DNA of 64,000 nucleotides. Source: Candidatus Scalindua sp. GTDB lineage: Bacteria; Planctomycetota; Brocadiia; Brocadiales; Scalinduaceae. Location: the NCBI GenBank assembly GCA_021776915.1, contig JAIQZU010000084.1:147709-211708 (forward strand). The letters run 5' to 3'. The stretch's first letter is position 1. Each line of letters begins with the position of its first letter. A program made the position numbers and the translations under genes. This document shows, one piece after another, positions 51,499 through 60,612 of the stretch. The notes beneath the pieces were generated by a model that was not told the origin of the DNA, searched no databases, and was given only the letters and a program-made list of their open reading frames with translations.

Positions 51499-52809
51499 CT
51501 ATTTAGTTTCTTCTTTCGTTTCTTCTTTAACCTCTTCTATAGTCGCTTCCTTCATTAAAAAATCAAGCGTTTTATGCTCCTTCAATTGATGTCTCAAGTT
51601 TGACATACCATTTATCTTCTCAAGCTGCTTTTTCATGGCAGCAGGCTCGATACCATACATTCCTGCTAATCCGTTTATCCTTTGATTAACATCATTTTCT
51701 GTTACAAATATTTTTTCCTTTTCTGCTATACGGTCAGTAACCAAGGATAACTTAAAATCCTTAACAACGGATTCTTCAAAAGCATTTTTTAAATCATCTA
51801 TGTTCTTCTCCATCTCTTCCAATGGAGTACCTTTATTTATAAGTTCCATCTGGTATCTGTGCAGTCTTTCATTTGATTGGTGGGCAATCATATCTCCGGG
51901 CAGGTCAAAATCCGCCATTTCTATAAGCTTGCTATAGATTTGTTCATGCATTTCACCTTCTACCTGATTTTTCTTCTCCACCTCCAGCCTCTTAGATAAA
52001 AACTCCCTTAATTCGTCAAGTGTATCGTAACCAACCTGTTTTGCCAACTCATCATTTATATCAGGACCGGCAGGTCTTTTAATCTCTTTTATAGATATTT
52101 CCATCCTGGCAGACTTATTTCTGTGTTGTTCTACAGAAAAGTTGTCTCCTAATTCGACATCCATAGTAAGCTTGTCTCCGGATTTCGCGCCTACAAGATT
52201 AGTCTTCAGATCAGGTACGTTAATATCAGCCACGCTGGAGCCAGAAACCATAACTTCCAATTCTTCGTCATTCCAGATTATCTCACCACTAATACCAACT
52301 TCACAATCACATATAATATAGTCTCCGTCTGTTACTTCCCCTTTGTCCACAACGGCAAGTTGGGTTTTCTGCCTGCTTATAGCATTCAAAGCTTTATCTA
52401 TATCTTCATCAGTAACTGATACAGGCTTCTTCTTCAGATGCATTCCTTTGTACTCTCCCAACTCAAATGTTGGTAAAACCTCCAACGTAATCTCAAATTT
52501 TAACGGCTTGCCCAACTCAAGGTCAATATCTCCAACATCAGGGTCACCGATAGGTGATAATTTGTTCCCTTCCAGTGCTTGCTGGTATGACTCACTGACA
52601 ACTGCCCGCTTGACCTCTTCTATAATTTTATCACTAAACTTCTTCTCAAGAAGCTTTTTGGGAGCTTTACCTTTTCTGAAACCTGGTAAGTTGGCCATCC
52701 TGGATACTTCGTTTAGTTGCTTTTGCCACTCATCTTCTATTCTTACCTTTGGTATCTCAATCTTAAGTAATTTTTTACATGGCCCTACTTCTTCTATCTC
52801 TATATTCAT
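51499..52809 (-). CDS. tig: Trigger factor, ribosome-associated chaperone
   Basis: About 436 residues from ATG at 52807-52809; a TTG four codons upstream at 52821 is possible but weak. The ribosome-binding signature is LPGFRKGKAPKKLLEKKF (about residues 43-60). A peptidyl-prolyl isomerase domain spans about 150-245 (DGDYIICDCE, AGPDINDELAKQVGY after it) and the chaperone domain follows. It binds nascent chains at the ribosome exit. The C-terminus ends in a Lys/Glu-rich tail (KEETKEETK). Confidence 0.93.
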   Translation of the reverse strand: MNIEIEEVGPCKKLLKIEIPKVRIEDEWQKQLNEVSRMANLPGFRKGKAPKKLLEKKFSDKIIEEVKRAVVSESYQQALEGNKLSPIGDPDVGDIDLELGKPLKFEITLEVLPTFELGEYKGMHLKKKPVSVTDEDIDKALNAISRQKTQLAVVDKGEVTDGDYIICDCEVGISGEIIWNDEELEVMVSGSSVADINVPDLKTNLVGAKSGDKLTMDVELGDNFSVEQHRNKSARMEISIKEIKRPAGPDINDELAKQVGYDTLDELREFLSKRLEVEKKNQVEGEMHEQIYSKLIEMADFDLPGDMIAHQSNERLHRYQMELINKGTPLEEMEKNIDDLKNAFEESVVKDFKLSLVTDRIAEKEKIFVTENDVNQRINGLAGMYGIEPAAMKKQLEKINGMSNLRHQLKEHKTLDFLMKEATIEEVKEETKEETK

Positions 52810-52893
52810 AGTTTTATTCAAACCGTCTATGCAGATTTCCTTTTAGTCTTCAAGTTAAGCATCATGCCTGATTTTACAGCAATGCCAATAAAA

Positions 52894-52968
52894 TGGAGCG
52901 GGTGATGGGATTCGAACCCACGACATTCACGTTGGCAACGTGATGCTCTACCACTGAGCTACACCCGC
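52894..52968 (-). tRNA. tRNA-Gly (GCC)
   Basis: On the minus strand the gene begins GCGGGTGTAGCTCAGTGGT. It has a 7-bp acceptor stem GCGGGTG/CACCCGC, discriminator U and an encoded CCA (52894-52896). The anticodon loop reads TTGCCAA, giving anticodon GCC (complement of 52934-52936). The T-arm has GGGTTCGAATCCC. It lies 85 bases upstream of the tig start, same strand. Confidence 0.96.
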
Positions 52969-53017
52969 TTATGGCTAATTATAATTAACCAATAAGGATT
53001 TACAATATATTTTTATC

Positions 53018-53102
53018 TGGTGCGAGAGGGGGGAGTCGAACCCCCATACCTTGCGATACTAGATCCTAAGTCTAGCGCGTCTGCCAATTCCGCCACCCTC
53101 GC
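53018..53102 (-). tRNA. tRNA-Leu (UAG)
   Basis: On the minus strand GCGAGGGTGGCGGAATTGG starts an 85-base class II tRNA with a long variable arm. The acceptor GCGAGGG pairs with CTCTCGC, discriminator A and encoded CCA (53018-53020). The anticodon loop CTTAGGA gives UAG, for CUA/CUG leucine codons. The neighbour 49 bases downstream is tRNA-Gly. Confidence 0.95.
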
Positions 53103-53395
53103 TCACAACAGTTTATTAAAGATTCAGAAATCCCTGAATTATTTTCCCCACCTGCCAATTTGTCTGTTAACTAACCAATGCTACCATCTTTTGCCACATC
53201 TATACCGAAATATTCACTTAGATAGCTTTTACCAATTTTCAAGTTTCGTTTCAAGTACTATATTTTGCAATCATTTAATAATCACAGATAATTCTAAAAT
53301 CACTTGCGCTGCAAAAGCCTATATGATAGGATTTTCACGAACATTTGAAACTATTCCTGAATCATGCTTTATCACTTAGACAGAAAGGATAAATA

Positions 53396-54130
53396 ATGAA
53401 AGGTGTTGTTCTTGCCGGTGGCCTAGGTACTCGATTATTGCCTTTAACGAGAATTACCAACAAGCATCTATTGCCTATTTTCGACAAACCAATGATTTAC
53501 TATCCATTGCAAACCTTAATAAATGCCGGAATTGATGATATTATGATTGTTACCGGAGGTAATAATGCAGGTGATTTCCTCAAGCTTTTAGGCAATGGGA
53601 GGCAATTTGGCTTGAAGGACATAAGCTACACATACCAGGAAGGAGAAGGCGGAATCGCAGAAGCCCTGGCCCTGACCAGGAACTTCGCAGACGATGAAAA
53701 GGTTTTGATTGTCCTGGGAGACAATATTATTGAAAAGAACATAATCAAAGAAAAGGAGGAATTTGAGAAACAAAAGGAAGGCGCCAAGATATTAATAAAG
53801 AAAGTCCCGCATCCATCAAGTTTTGGTGTTCCAGTACTTGATGGGAATAAAGTGATTGGCATTGAAGAGAAACCTGAAAACCCTAAAACAGACTATGCCG
53901 TCATAGGTATTTATATGTACGATAGTCGTGTATTTGATATCATCAAAACACTTGAAAGGTCAGACAGGGGAGAACTAGAGATTACTGACGTTAATAACGC
54001 TTACATAAAAGATGGAACGATGACATGTTCAGATTTAGACGGTTGGTGGATAGATGCGGGCAGCTCACCGGAGAATTTAGCAGAGGCAACACAGCTTGTT
54101 ATCAAAACAGGCGCTAACAATTTAACATAG
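53396..54130 (+). CDS. Sugar-1-phosphate thymidylyl/nucleotidyltransferase, short RmlA type
   Basis: 244 residues. The signature GVVLAGGLGTRLLPLTRITNKHLLPI, then KPMIYYPLQTL, VLGDNI and GVPVLDGNKVIGIEEKP are those of glucose-1-phosphate thymidylyltransferases. At 244 residues it is about 45 shorter than classical RmlA and ends with DLDGWWIDAGSSPENL, so it belongs to the short form. It should make dTDP-glucose (or UDP-glucose) for deoxysugars. No rmlB, C or D gene is in the window. The preceding gap 53103-53395 holds no gene. Confidence 0.82.
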   Translation: MKGVVLAGGLGTRLLPLTRITNKHLLPIFDKPMIYYPLQTLINAGIDDIMIVTGGNNAGDFLKLLGNGRQFGLKDISYTYQEGEGGIAEALALTRNFADDEKVLIVLGDNIIEKNIIKEKEEFEKQKEGAKILIKKVPHPSSFGVPVLDGNKVIGIEEKPENPKTDYAVIGIYMYDSRVFDIIKTLERSDRGELEITDVNNAYIKDGTMTCSDLDGWWIDAGSSPENLAEATQLVIKTGANNLT

Positions 54131-54147
54131 TGCGGCAACGCCGCAAC

Positions 54148-54295
54148 CAAGTTTGAAGTGTCTAAAGTGAACTAAAGTGCCTAAAGCTAAAAAAATATTT
54201 TTCCACCTGTCTGCGTGCGACGCACAGGCAGGCAACTTTAGCTCACCTCAAACTTCCTGCCCGAACTGATTGGCAGGCGGGTAGGCACTTTTAAC
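54148..54295. repeat. Nested palindromic intergenic element
   Basis: Between the RmlA-like gene and rsmD. Outer arms AAGTTTGAAGTG / CACCTCAAACTT are inverted. Inside lie a strong stem CCTGTCTGCGTGCG / CGCACAGGCAGG (54210-54238) and CCTGCCCG...CAGGCGGGTAGG near 54261-54286. No frame is open through it. It resembles REP-type composite palindromes and may act as a weak bidirectional terminator. Confidence 0.55.
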
Positions 54296-54404
54296 TTTTT
54301 ATGACACGAAAAAAACTTTCTAAGGCTTTGTCCTCATATAAACATGTCCTCATGAAAATGGGGATGGGGAAAAGAAGGTTTTACAGAGTAATAGTATAAG
54401 TTCT

Positions 54405-55004
54405 ATGCGCATTATTTCAGGTAAATCAAAAGGTGTACGGCTATCAGCATTAAATAGTAAACGAACCAGGCCAATACTGGATAGAGCAAAGGAATCCTTG
54501 TTCAATATTTTAGATGACTCTTTGCCTGATAGCGTTGTTCTGGATTTGTTTGCAGGTACCGGATCATTAGGAATAGAAGCTCTCAGTCGCGGTGCAAAAA
54601 GGTGTTTATTTATAGACAATAGTACAAACGCAATTCGGGTGATTAAGAAAAATCTCCAGGATGCAGGATTTACAGAAAGATCTGTTGTTTTAAAAATAAA
54701 TGTATTTAGATTATTAGGAATCTTAAAAAATAAACAAGTAAAACTCGACCTTATGCTGGTAGCTCCTCCATATAAATTATTGGATCTAGATTGCAGAGAT
54801 AGAAAAAGAATCTTTTCTATGCTGGATGAATGTGCTTCCAGAGAAATAATAAATGAAACAGGAGTCATTGTACTTCAACATCATAAAAAGCAAATGGTTT
54901 GCAAGGAAAGCTTCAAAAAGTTGAAGGTGGTTGATGAAAGGCGGTATGGTACTACACAGTTTACTTTTCTGGGAATAAACCCAGTCTCAAGCCCTGAGAT
55001 GTAA
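54405..55004 (+). CDS. rsmD: 16S rRNA guanine-966 N2-methyltransferase with altered catalytic motif
   Basis: 199 residues. The RsmD signature is clear: MRIISGKSKGVRL, RPILDRAKESLFNIL, VLDLFAGTGSLGIEALSRGA. The catalytic motif of this family is normally D/N-PPY; here it is A120-PPY (VAPPYKL), codon GCT at 54762-54764, one base from Asp GAT. Loss of this side chain, which contacts the target amine, could reduce or abolish activity. Otherwise the gene is intact and of normal length. A sequencing error is possible. Confidence 0.85.
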   Translation: MRIISGKSKGVRLSALNSKRTRPILDRAKESLFNILDDSLPDSVVLDLFAGTGSLGIEALSRGAKRCLFIDNSTNAIRVIKKNLQDAGFTERSVVLKINVFRLLGILKNKQVKLDLMLVAPPYKLLDLDCRDRKRIFSMLDECASREIINETGVIVLQHHKKQMVCKESFKKLKVVDERRYGTTQFTFLGINPVSSPEM

Positions 55005-55125
55005 AAGTTCTCAGAAACTTCCAACCTGAACCAATCTACAATACAAAATTTCCTGTATGGGTTTATGTTTGGGGAAGAATGGTTTTACTTTTATACATTA
55101 TTCTGGATCAATATTATTTAGTTTT

Positions 55126-56010
55126 GTGAATAAAATCAATTGTGAAATAAATGGAATTAGCCTTAAGGCGCCTGCCAAGATAAATCTTTTCCTGGAAATC
55201 TTAGGAAAAAGAGATGATGGTTATCACGAAATCGAAACAGTAATGCAGGAAATCGATCTTGTGGATAACCTGCAGTTTGAAGAAATCCAGGAAGGTGTGA
55301 GGCTTAAATGCAATGACAAGAATATTCCTACAGATGAAAACAACCTTGTATGTAAAGCTGCAAATCTTATCCTAAATGAGTGCGGAATCAAAAATGGAGT
55401 ATTGATAAGTTTAGAAAAAAACATACCTGTGGGAGCCGGCCTGGGTGGTGGGAGTAGTGATGCGGCGGCTACACTCAAGGCATTGAATTTACTTTGGAAG
55501 ATCGGACTTAACGATGCAGAACTAATGGAATTTGCTGCAAGGCTGGGGTCTGATATTCCTTTTTTTATAAAGGGTAATACTTCGCTATGTAGTGGGAGGG
55601 GAGAAAAGATTGCTCCGATTGAAGTGACAAGCGAAATGAATTATGTTATCATTTTTCCGCATATCAACATTAGTACAACGACGATATACAGAAACCTTAA
55701 AATTGACTTGACAAAAAAAAGAAAAGATGTAAGCTTTTTTTTGAATGCACTAAAACATCATAAACTTACTGATATCAGTAAGTTGCTATTTAACCGTTTA
55801 GAAGAAGTAATTTTCACTACATACCCTGATTTGTTAGATGTAAAAAGGGCTTTAGACCATTTTGGTTTTTGCGGTTTGTCAGTTTCCGGTAGTGGCTCTG
55901 CCTTCTTCGGTCTGTGTAACGATAGACGACAGGCGGAAGCTATCAAAAGCAAAATAGAGCTAAGCAACATGGGAAATGTATATGCGGTAACAAATGTTAT
56001 AACACCATAG
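55126..56010 (+). CDS. ispE: 4-diphosphocytidyl-2-C-methylerythritol kinase
   Basis: 294 residues from GTG at 55126; an ATG at 55057 would add 23 atypical residues. The GHMP-kinase motifs are [44 protein letters not shown] (ATP loop) and [12 protein letters not shown]. It phosphorylates CDP-methylerythritol in the non-mevalonate isoprenoid pathway. It is followed 31 bases later by spoVG, a pairing (ispE-spoVG) also known in other bacteria. Confidence 0.88.
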   Translation: MNKINCEINGISLKAPAKINLFLEILGKRDDGYHEIETVMQEIDLVDNLQFEEIQEGVRLKCNDKNIPTDENNLVCKAANLILNECGIKNGVLISLEKNIPVGAGLGGGSSDAAATLKALNLLWKIGLNDAELMEFAARLGSDIPFFIKGNTSLCSGRGEKIAPIEVTSEMNYVIIFPHINISTTTIYRNLKIDLTKKRKDVSFFLNALKHHKLTDISKLLFNRLEEVIFTTYPDLLDVKRALDHFGFCGLSVSGSGSAFFGLCNDRRQAEAIKSKIELSNMGNVYAVTNVITP

Positions 56011-56041
56011 ACAACGAGACTGGAAGGAGAACTTAACTACT

Positions 56042-56515
56042 ATGAATATTACTGAAGTCAGAGTGAAACTAACTGAGGCAAACAAGAATCGTTTACAGGC
56101 TTTCTGCAGCATTACAATTGATAACGACTTTGTAGTAAGAGACCTGAAAATTATAGAAGGATATAAAGGGGCTTTTGTTGCCATGCCGAGCAGAAAACTC
56201 GCAGATAAATGCCCTAAATGTGCCAGTAAAAATCACCTTCGCGCACGATTTTGTAATGATTGTGGCGCAAAACTAGATGACAAACGCGCAGTAGGTGAAT
56301 CCAGAGGTGAAGCGAGGGACGAATCCAAAGGGAAATTCAAGTTATACGCTGACACCGCTCACCCAATAAATTCTAAATGCCGAGATGAAATTGAGCAAAA
56401 GGTACTTGCTGCATACAAAGAAGAAACTGAAAAGGCCAAACAACCAGGCTATAAACCACCCGTGATGGATGAACCTGATACAAATACAGATGATTACGAC
56501 CCTGAAAACTGTTAA
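56042..56515 (+). CDS. spoVG: SpoVG-family RNA-binding protein with zinc ribbon
   Basis: 157 residues, longer than the usual 85-100. The N-terminus [10 protein letters not shown] and [21 protein letters not shown] and VAMPSRK are classic SpoVG. A four-cysteine zinc ribbon is inserted (C57, C60, C71, C74), then the SpoVG end [25 protein letters not shown] resumes. The C-terminal tail is acidic. SpoVG binds RNA and DNA and affects development or virulence genes. The AAGGAG site upstream is well placed. Confidence 0.88.
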   Translation: MNITEVRVKLTEANKNRLQAFCSITIDNDFVVRDLKIIEGYKGAFVAMPSRKLADKCPKCASKNHLRARFCNDCGAKLDDKRAVGESRGEARDESKGKFKLYADTAHPINSKCRDEIEQKVLAAYKEETEKAKQPGYKPPVMDEPDTNTDDYDPENC

Positions 56516-56664
56516 TTAATTTCTAGAGGATCATCCATAGCAAAAGGAGCGTAGGTACATCCTTTATATCAATTCAATTAACCGATCATGTAATTGACAT
56601 ATCTTAAAATACACGCTATACTTCCTCTAAGAAAATAATTCTTTGATATTATGATACATAAAAT

Positions 56665-56719
56665 GTAAGGGCGTAAAGTCCTCGGCGCAGTTTGTCCGGG
56701 GATTGCCATACGCCCCTAC
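56665..56719. repeat. REP-like palindrome
   Basis: In the 347-base gap 56516-56862, the arms GTAAGGGCGTA (56665-56675) and TACGCCCCTAC (56709-56719) flank a short GC-rich centre with CCTCGG/CCGGGG. No other feature and no open frame are seen in the gap. Confidence 0.6.
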
Positions 56720-56862
56720 TTTGTGGCAACTTTGGTTTATTCTCTAGATCGTTAAAAGAGAACTCTCTGTATTTCTATTTCTTCAGGCTGGCTAACTGAA
56801 AGATTTTCAATTTGTCAGCATAAAAATAATCTAAAACTTCCAGAAAACCTGGTTTAACAAAA

Positions 56863-58542
56863 ATGGAAAAAACTGGTTCACATATTTTACTTGACGCTTT
56901 AAAAAAAGAAAATGTTGAATACATTTTTGGCCTACCTGGCGGTGTAGTCATACCACTCTTTGATACACTGTTTGACGATACAGACTTAAAGTTCATCCTG
57001 ACGCGTCACGAACAGGCGGCAGGCCATGCGGCTGATGGTTACGCCAGGGCTACAGGAAAAGTAGGTGTTTGTATCGTTACCTCCGGCCCGGGCGCAACAA
57101 ACTTAACAACCGCTATTGCTACAGCCTATATGGACTCTGTACCAATGGTAGCCATAACCGGACAGGTTAAAACACATCTTATAGGCAGTGATGCATTCCA
57201 GGAAGCGGATGTAACCGGCATAACCCGTCCTATATCAAAATATAATTATCTCGTTAAAAACATAAAAGAACTGAGAAAGGTAATTAAAGAGGCGTTTTAT
57301 ATAGCTTCAACAGGCAGGCCAGGCCCAGTTGTTATTGACCTCCCTGTAGACGTAACCACAGATAAATGGGATGGAGATATTGACGAAAAAATAAACCTTC
57401 CCGGGTATAAACCATCATACGAAGGTAATATGCGGCAGATAAAAATAGCAGCAGACTCAATAAACAGGTCAAAAAGGCCGGTAGTTTATGCAGGCGGTGG
57501 AGTTATATCATCAAATAGCTCAGAACAGCTTATCGAGCTTGCAGAAAAAGCCAATTTACCTGTGAACACAACACTGATGGCGCTGGGAGTGTTTCCTGAA
57601 GACAACGAAAAGGCGCTGGGAATGATAGGAATGCATGGAACGGTTCCTGCCAACTATGCAGTTCATGAAGCAGATTTGTTAATTGCAATTGGAGCGAGAT
57701 TTGATGACAGGATTACCGGTAAGATTAATGAGTTTGCTCCCTGTGCAAAGATTATTCATATAGATATAGACCCAACTTCTATAAGTAAGAATATCAGGGT
57801 TGATATTCCGGTTGTCGGTGACGCCAATAATATTCTTACTGAATTGATAAAACACGTAAGTTATGTTGAAAGAAAAGAGTGGTTTGAGAAGATTGCTGAA
57901 TGGAAGAAAAAATATCGCTTGTCTTATGATAATACCAGTGACAAAGTAAAACCACAATACGTGGTTGAACAAATCTGCCAGGCCACCAAAGGCAAAGCAA
58001 TTATCACTACTGAAGTCGGCCAGAACCAGATGTGGGCTGCCCAATATTATACCTATACAAATCCCAGAAGTTTTTTGTCTTCCGGCGGCCTTGGTACCAT
58101 GGGATTCGGTTTTCCTGCCGCAATAGGCGCACAGCTTGGATGTCCTGACAAAATTGTTATTGACATTGCAGGTGACGGTAGTATTCAAATGAATATTCAG
58201 GAACTCAGTACTGTTGTTAAATATAAACTGCCAGTTAAGATTGCTATTTTGAACAATGGCTATCTTGGGATGGTAAGACAGTGGCAGGAACTGTTTCATG
58301 ACAAAAGATATGCACATACACTACTTGATGGTAATCCTGACTTTGTGCAGGTAGCAAAGGCCTATGGCGTTGATGGTTTTCTGGTTGAAAAAAAGGAAGA
58401 CGTCAGGCCCGTAATCGAGAAAGCAATTTCAATAGACGGCCCTGTCGTAATAGATTTCAAAATAGACCCGGAAGAGAACGTATTTCCAATGATCCCTGCA
58501 GGCCAGGCCGTTAGTCAGATCAAGGGAATTGAATTGATCTGA
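56863..58542 (+). CDS. ilvB: Acetolactate synthase large subunit
   Basis: 559 residues. The three ThDP-enzyme domains are present: the N-terminal [35 protein letters not shown] and [11 protein letters not shown]; the central FDDRITGK domain; and the C-terminal ThDP-binding [12 protein letters not shown] ... [12 protein letters not shown]. It makes acetolactate for branched-chain amino acids. No small subunit (ilvN) follows; the next gene is rsmE. The regulatory subunit may lie elsewhere. Confidence 0.92.
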   Translation: MEKTGSHILLDALKKENVEYIFGLPGGVVIPLFDTLFDDTDLKFILTRHEQAAGHAADGYARATGKVGVCIVTSGPGATNLTTAIATAYMDSVPMVAITGQVKTHLIGSDAFQEADVTGITRPISKYNYLVKNIKELRKVIKEAFYIASTGRPGPVVIDLPVDVTTDKWDGDIDEKINLPGYKPSYEGNMRQIKIAADSINRSKRPVVYAGGGVISSNSSEQLIELAEKANLPVNTTLMALGVFPEDNEKALGMIGMHGTVPANYAVHEADLLIAIGARFDDRITGKINEFAPCAKIIHIDIDPTSISKNIRVDIPVVGDANNILTELIKHVSYVERKEWFEKIAEWKKKYRLSYDNTSDKVKPQYVVEQICQATKGKAIITTEVGQNQMWAAQYYTYTNPRSFLSSGGLGTMGFGFPAAIGAQLGCPDKIVIDIAGDGSIQMNIQELSTVVKYKLPVKIAILNNGYLGMVRQWQELFHDKRYAHTLLDGNPDFVQVAKAYGVDGFLVEKKEDVRPVIEKAISIDGPVVIDFKIDPEENVFPMIPAGQAVSQIKGIELI

Positions 58543-58673
58543 GAAATGGCATGAGTACCTTTTAGTTTTTTCAGAAGATCACGTCTCTTAGAAAACCTGC
58601 ATTTCAAATATATCAAACCATAAACAAGAGTAACTTTGTTAATTTTTCTATTATAAGGGCCAAAGAATTAAGT

Positions 58674-59402
58674 ATGAATCGTTTTTATGCTCCATTTCAG
58701 GCTGGGTTGAAAAATATATGGATTGATAGTTCAGAGAGCCATCACATTTTACATGTTAAAAGATCAAAAACCGGTGACAAGATCGTCATGTTTAATGGAA
58801 TGGGGGTTGAATGCAGTGCCGAGATTGTAGAAATAAGTGGAAATAAAGTCAGAGTAGAAGTTGGTGAGTACAGGACTATCAACAAAGAAAATAACGTAGG
58901 AATAGACATTGCATTTGCCATTCCCAAGGGAAAACGTTCTCACTTTCTAATACAAAAATGTACTGAATTGGGAGTTCGCAAATTAATTCCAATAAATTAT
59001 GAACGCAGTGTGGTAAAGCTTAAGGCCGAATCTTCCGGGAAAATTGAGAAGTGGCACAAAATTGCGATTGAGGCGTCAAAACAGTGCGGCCGTAATACTA
59101 TTACAGAAATTGGTGATGTTGTGGACTTTTGCAATATCATCGAAAATTTAGATAGTTACGACCTATCTCTATTTGCCTGCAACCGGCCTGATTCAAATAA
59201 TCTAAAAAATACGTTGCAAGAACACCTGAAACCAAATAATATAATCAGTTTTATCGGCCCGGAAGGAGGATTTACATCAAATGAGATAGAGATGGCAAAG
59301 AATGCCGGGTGTAAGCTTATTGACCTGGGGCAACTGACCCTTCGAGTGGAAACGGCCGCAATTGCAGTGTCTGCAATTCTTTCGTACCATTATTCAAACT
59401 AA
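58674..59402 (+). CDS. rsmE: 16S rRNA uridine-1498 N3-methyltransferase
   Basis: 242 residues, SPOUT family. N-terminal NRFYAPF...HILHVKRSKTGDKI is the PUA-like domain. The knot region has FIGPEGGFTSNEIEMA and LGQLTLRVETAAIAVSAIL, diagnostic of RsmE. It methylates U1498 of 16S rRNA in the decoding centre. The length is typical, and the intergenic gap to manC is 19 bases. Confidence 0.9.
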   Translation: MNRFYAPFQAGLKNIWIDSSESHHILHVKRSKTGDKIVMFNGMGVECSAEIVEISGNKVRVEVGEYRTINKENNVGIDIAFAIPKGKRSHFLIQKCTELGVRKLIPINYERSVVKLKAESSGKIEKWHKIAIEASKQCGRNTITEIGDVVDFCNIIENLDSYDLSLFACNRPDSNNLKNTLQEHLKPNNIISFIGPEGGFTSNEIEMAKNAGCKLIDLGQLTLRVETAAIAVSAILSYHYSN

Positions 59403-59421
59403 CTAATTACCGAGGTTATTA

Positions 59422-60498
59422 ATGTTATACGCCGTAATTATGGCAGGTGGTTCCGGTACCAGGTTTTGGCCGTGGAGCCGAAAGAAAACACCAAAACAAC
59501 TCTTGAAGATTACCGGACAAGATACTATGATTAAGCAGACCGTTGATCGTATTATTGGTGAAATACCTTCAGAGAATATTTATGTTGTAACAACGGCTTC
59601 TCTGGCTGACAGTATTAAGGGGGAACTCTCACAGTTACCGGCAAAGAATATTATATCAGAACCATTTGGCAGAAACACGGCCGCATGTATTGGTCTTGCA
59701 GCAACCATAATTTCTAATAGAGATACGGAGGCCATCATGGCCGTGATGACGGCGGATCATTTAATTGATCCCTCTTATCTCTTTTTGAAAGCATTAAAAT
59801 GTGCAGAGTCACTCGCAGCAGAAACAAACGCACTTATTACTTTCGGAATTAAACCAAATGAACCATCTGTAAATTACGGATATATACAACGAAGCGAAGA
59901 CGTGGTTAGTCTTCACGATTTTCAGATTTATGATGTAAAATGTTTTACAGAGAAACCCGACCGAGCGACAGCCGAAGGCTTTCTGCAGAGTGGTAAATAT
60001 TACTGGAACAGTGGCATCTTTGTCTGGTCTGTAAATACAATACTTGAAAACATAAATACTCTCATGCCTGAATTGTATAAGGGCCTGTCCAGGATTGGAG
60101 AATCAGTGGATACACCTGACGAGCAGAATGTTATCTACAACGAATATGAAAAGTTTGATAATATATCAATCGATTATGGAGTAATGGAAAAGGCTTCAAA
60201 TGTAAAAATAATAGAAGCTGATTTTGAATGGGACGACGTTGGCTCATGGCTTGCTATAGAAAGATTGAACAAGTCTGATCAGAATAACAATACCATATTA
60301 GGTGAACATTGCGGACTTGACACCCAGGGAAACATAATAATCGGAGACAAAGGACACCTGATAACAACTATCAACGTGTCAGACATGATTATAGTAAGCA
60401 CAAAAGATGTTACCCTGGTTTGCAACAAAAACAGTGCTGAAGATATTAAAAAATTAACTGACCTCTTGAAAGAGAGAGGTTATGATGGCTATCTATGA
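59422..60498 (+). CDS. manC: Mannose-1-phosphate guanylyltransferase
   Basis: 358 residues. AVIMAGGSGTRFWPWSRKKTPKQLL is the nucleotidyltransferase signature of the type II guanylyltransferases, and FTEKPDRATAEGFL and YYWNSGIFVW confirm. It lacks the C-terminal isomerase domain, so it is the single-function short form. It makes GDP-mannose for mannose, fucose or rhamnose-type glycans and could supply the polysaccharide clusters in this window. Confidence 0.88.
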   Translation: MLYAVIMAGGSGTRFWPWSRKKTPKQLLKITGQDTMIKQTVDRIIGEIPSENIYVVTTASLADSIKGELSQLPAKNIISEPFGRNTAACIGLAATIISNRDTEAIMAVMTADHLIDPSYLFLKALKCAESLAAETNALITFGIKPNEPSVNYGYIQRSEDVVSLHDFQIYDVKCFTEKPDRATAEGFLQSGKYYWNSGIFVWSVNTILENINTLMPELYKGLSRIGESVDTPDEQNVIYNEYEKFDNISIDYGVMEKASNVKIIEADFEWDDVGSWLAIERLNKSDQNNNTILGEHCGLDTQGNIIIGDKGHLITTINVSDMIIVSTKDVTLVCNKNSAEDIKKLTDLLKERGYDGYL

Positions 60499-60612
60499 TT
60501 TTCTGATTATTTAATATAAGGAATTTTACAAATTAATTTATTTATAAAATCCAATGAATTGCAGATAATTTTTATCTCGCATCCATGAGAGGGGGTTGAA
60601 ACAAAAAGCACT

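Noticed and set aside
53020..53379. Plus-strand open frame of 119 codons
   Set aside because: It runs antisense through tRNA-Leu and has no family features.
54350..54868. Minus-strand open frame of 172 codons
   Set aside because: Shadow of rsmD on the opposite strand.
57679..58317. Minus-strand open frame of 212 codons
   Set aside because: It lies wholly inside ilvB on the opposite strand and has no protein-like pattern.
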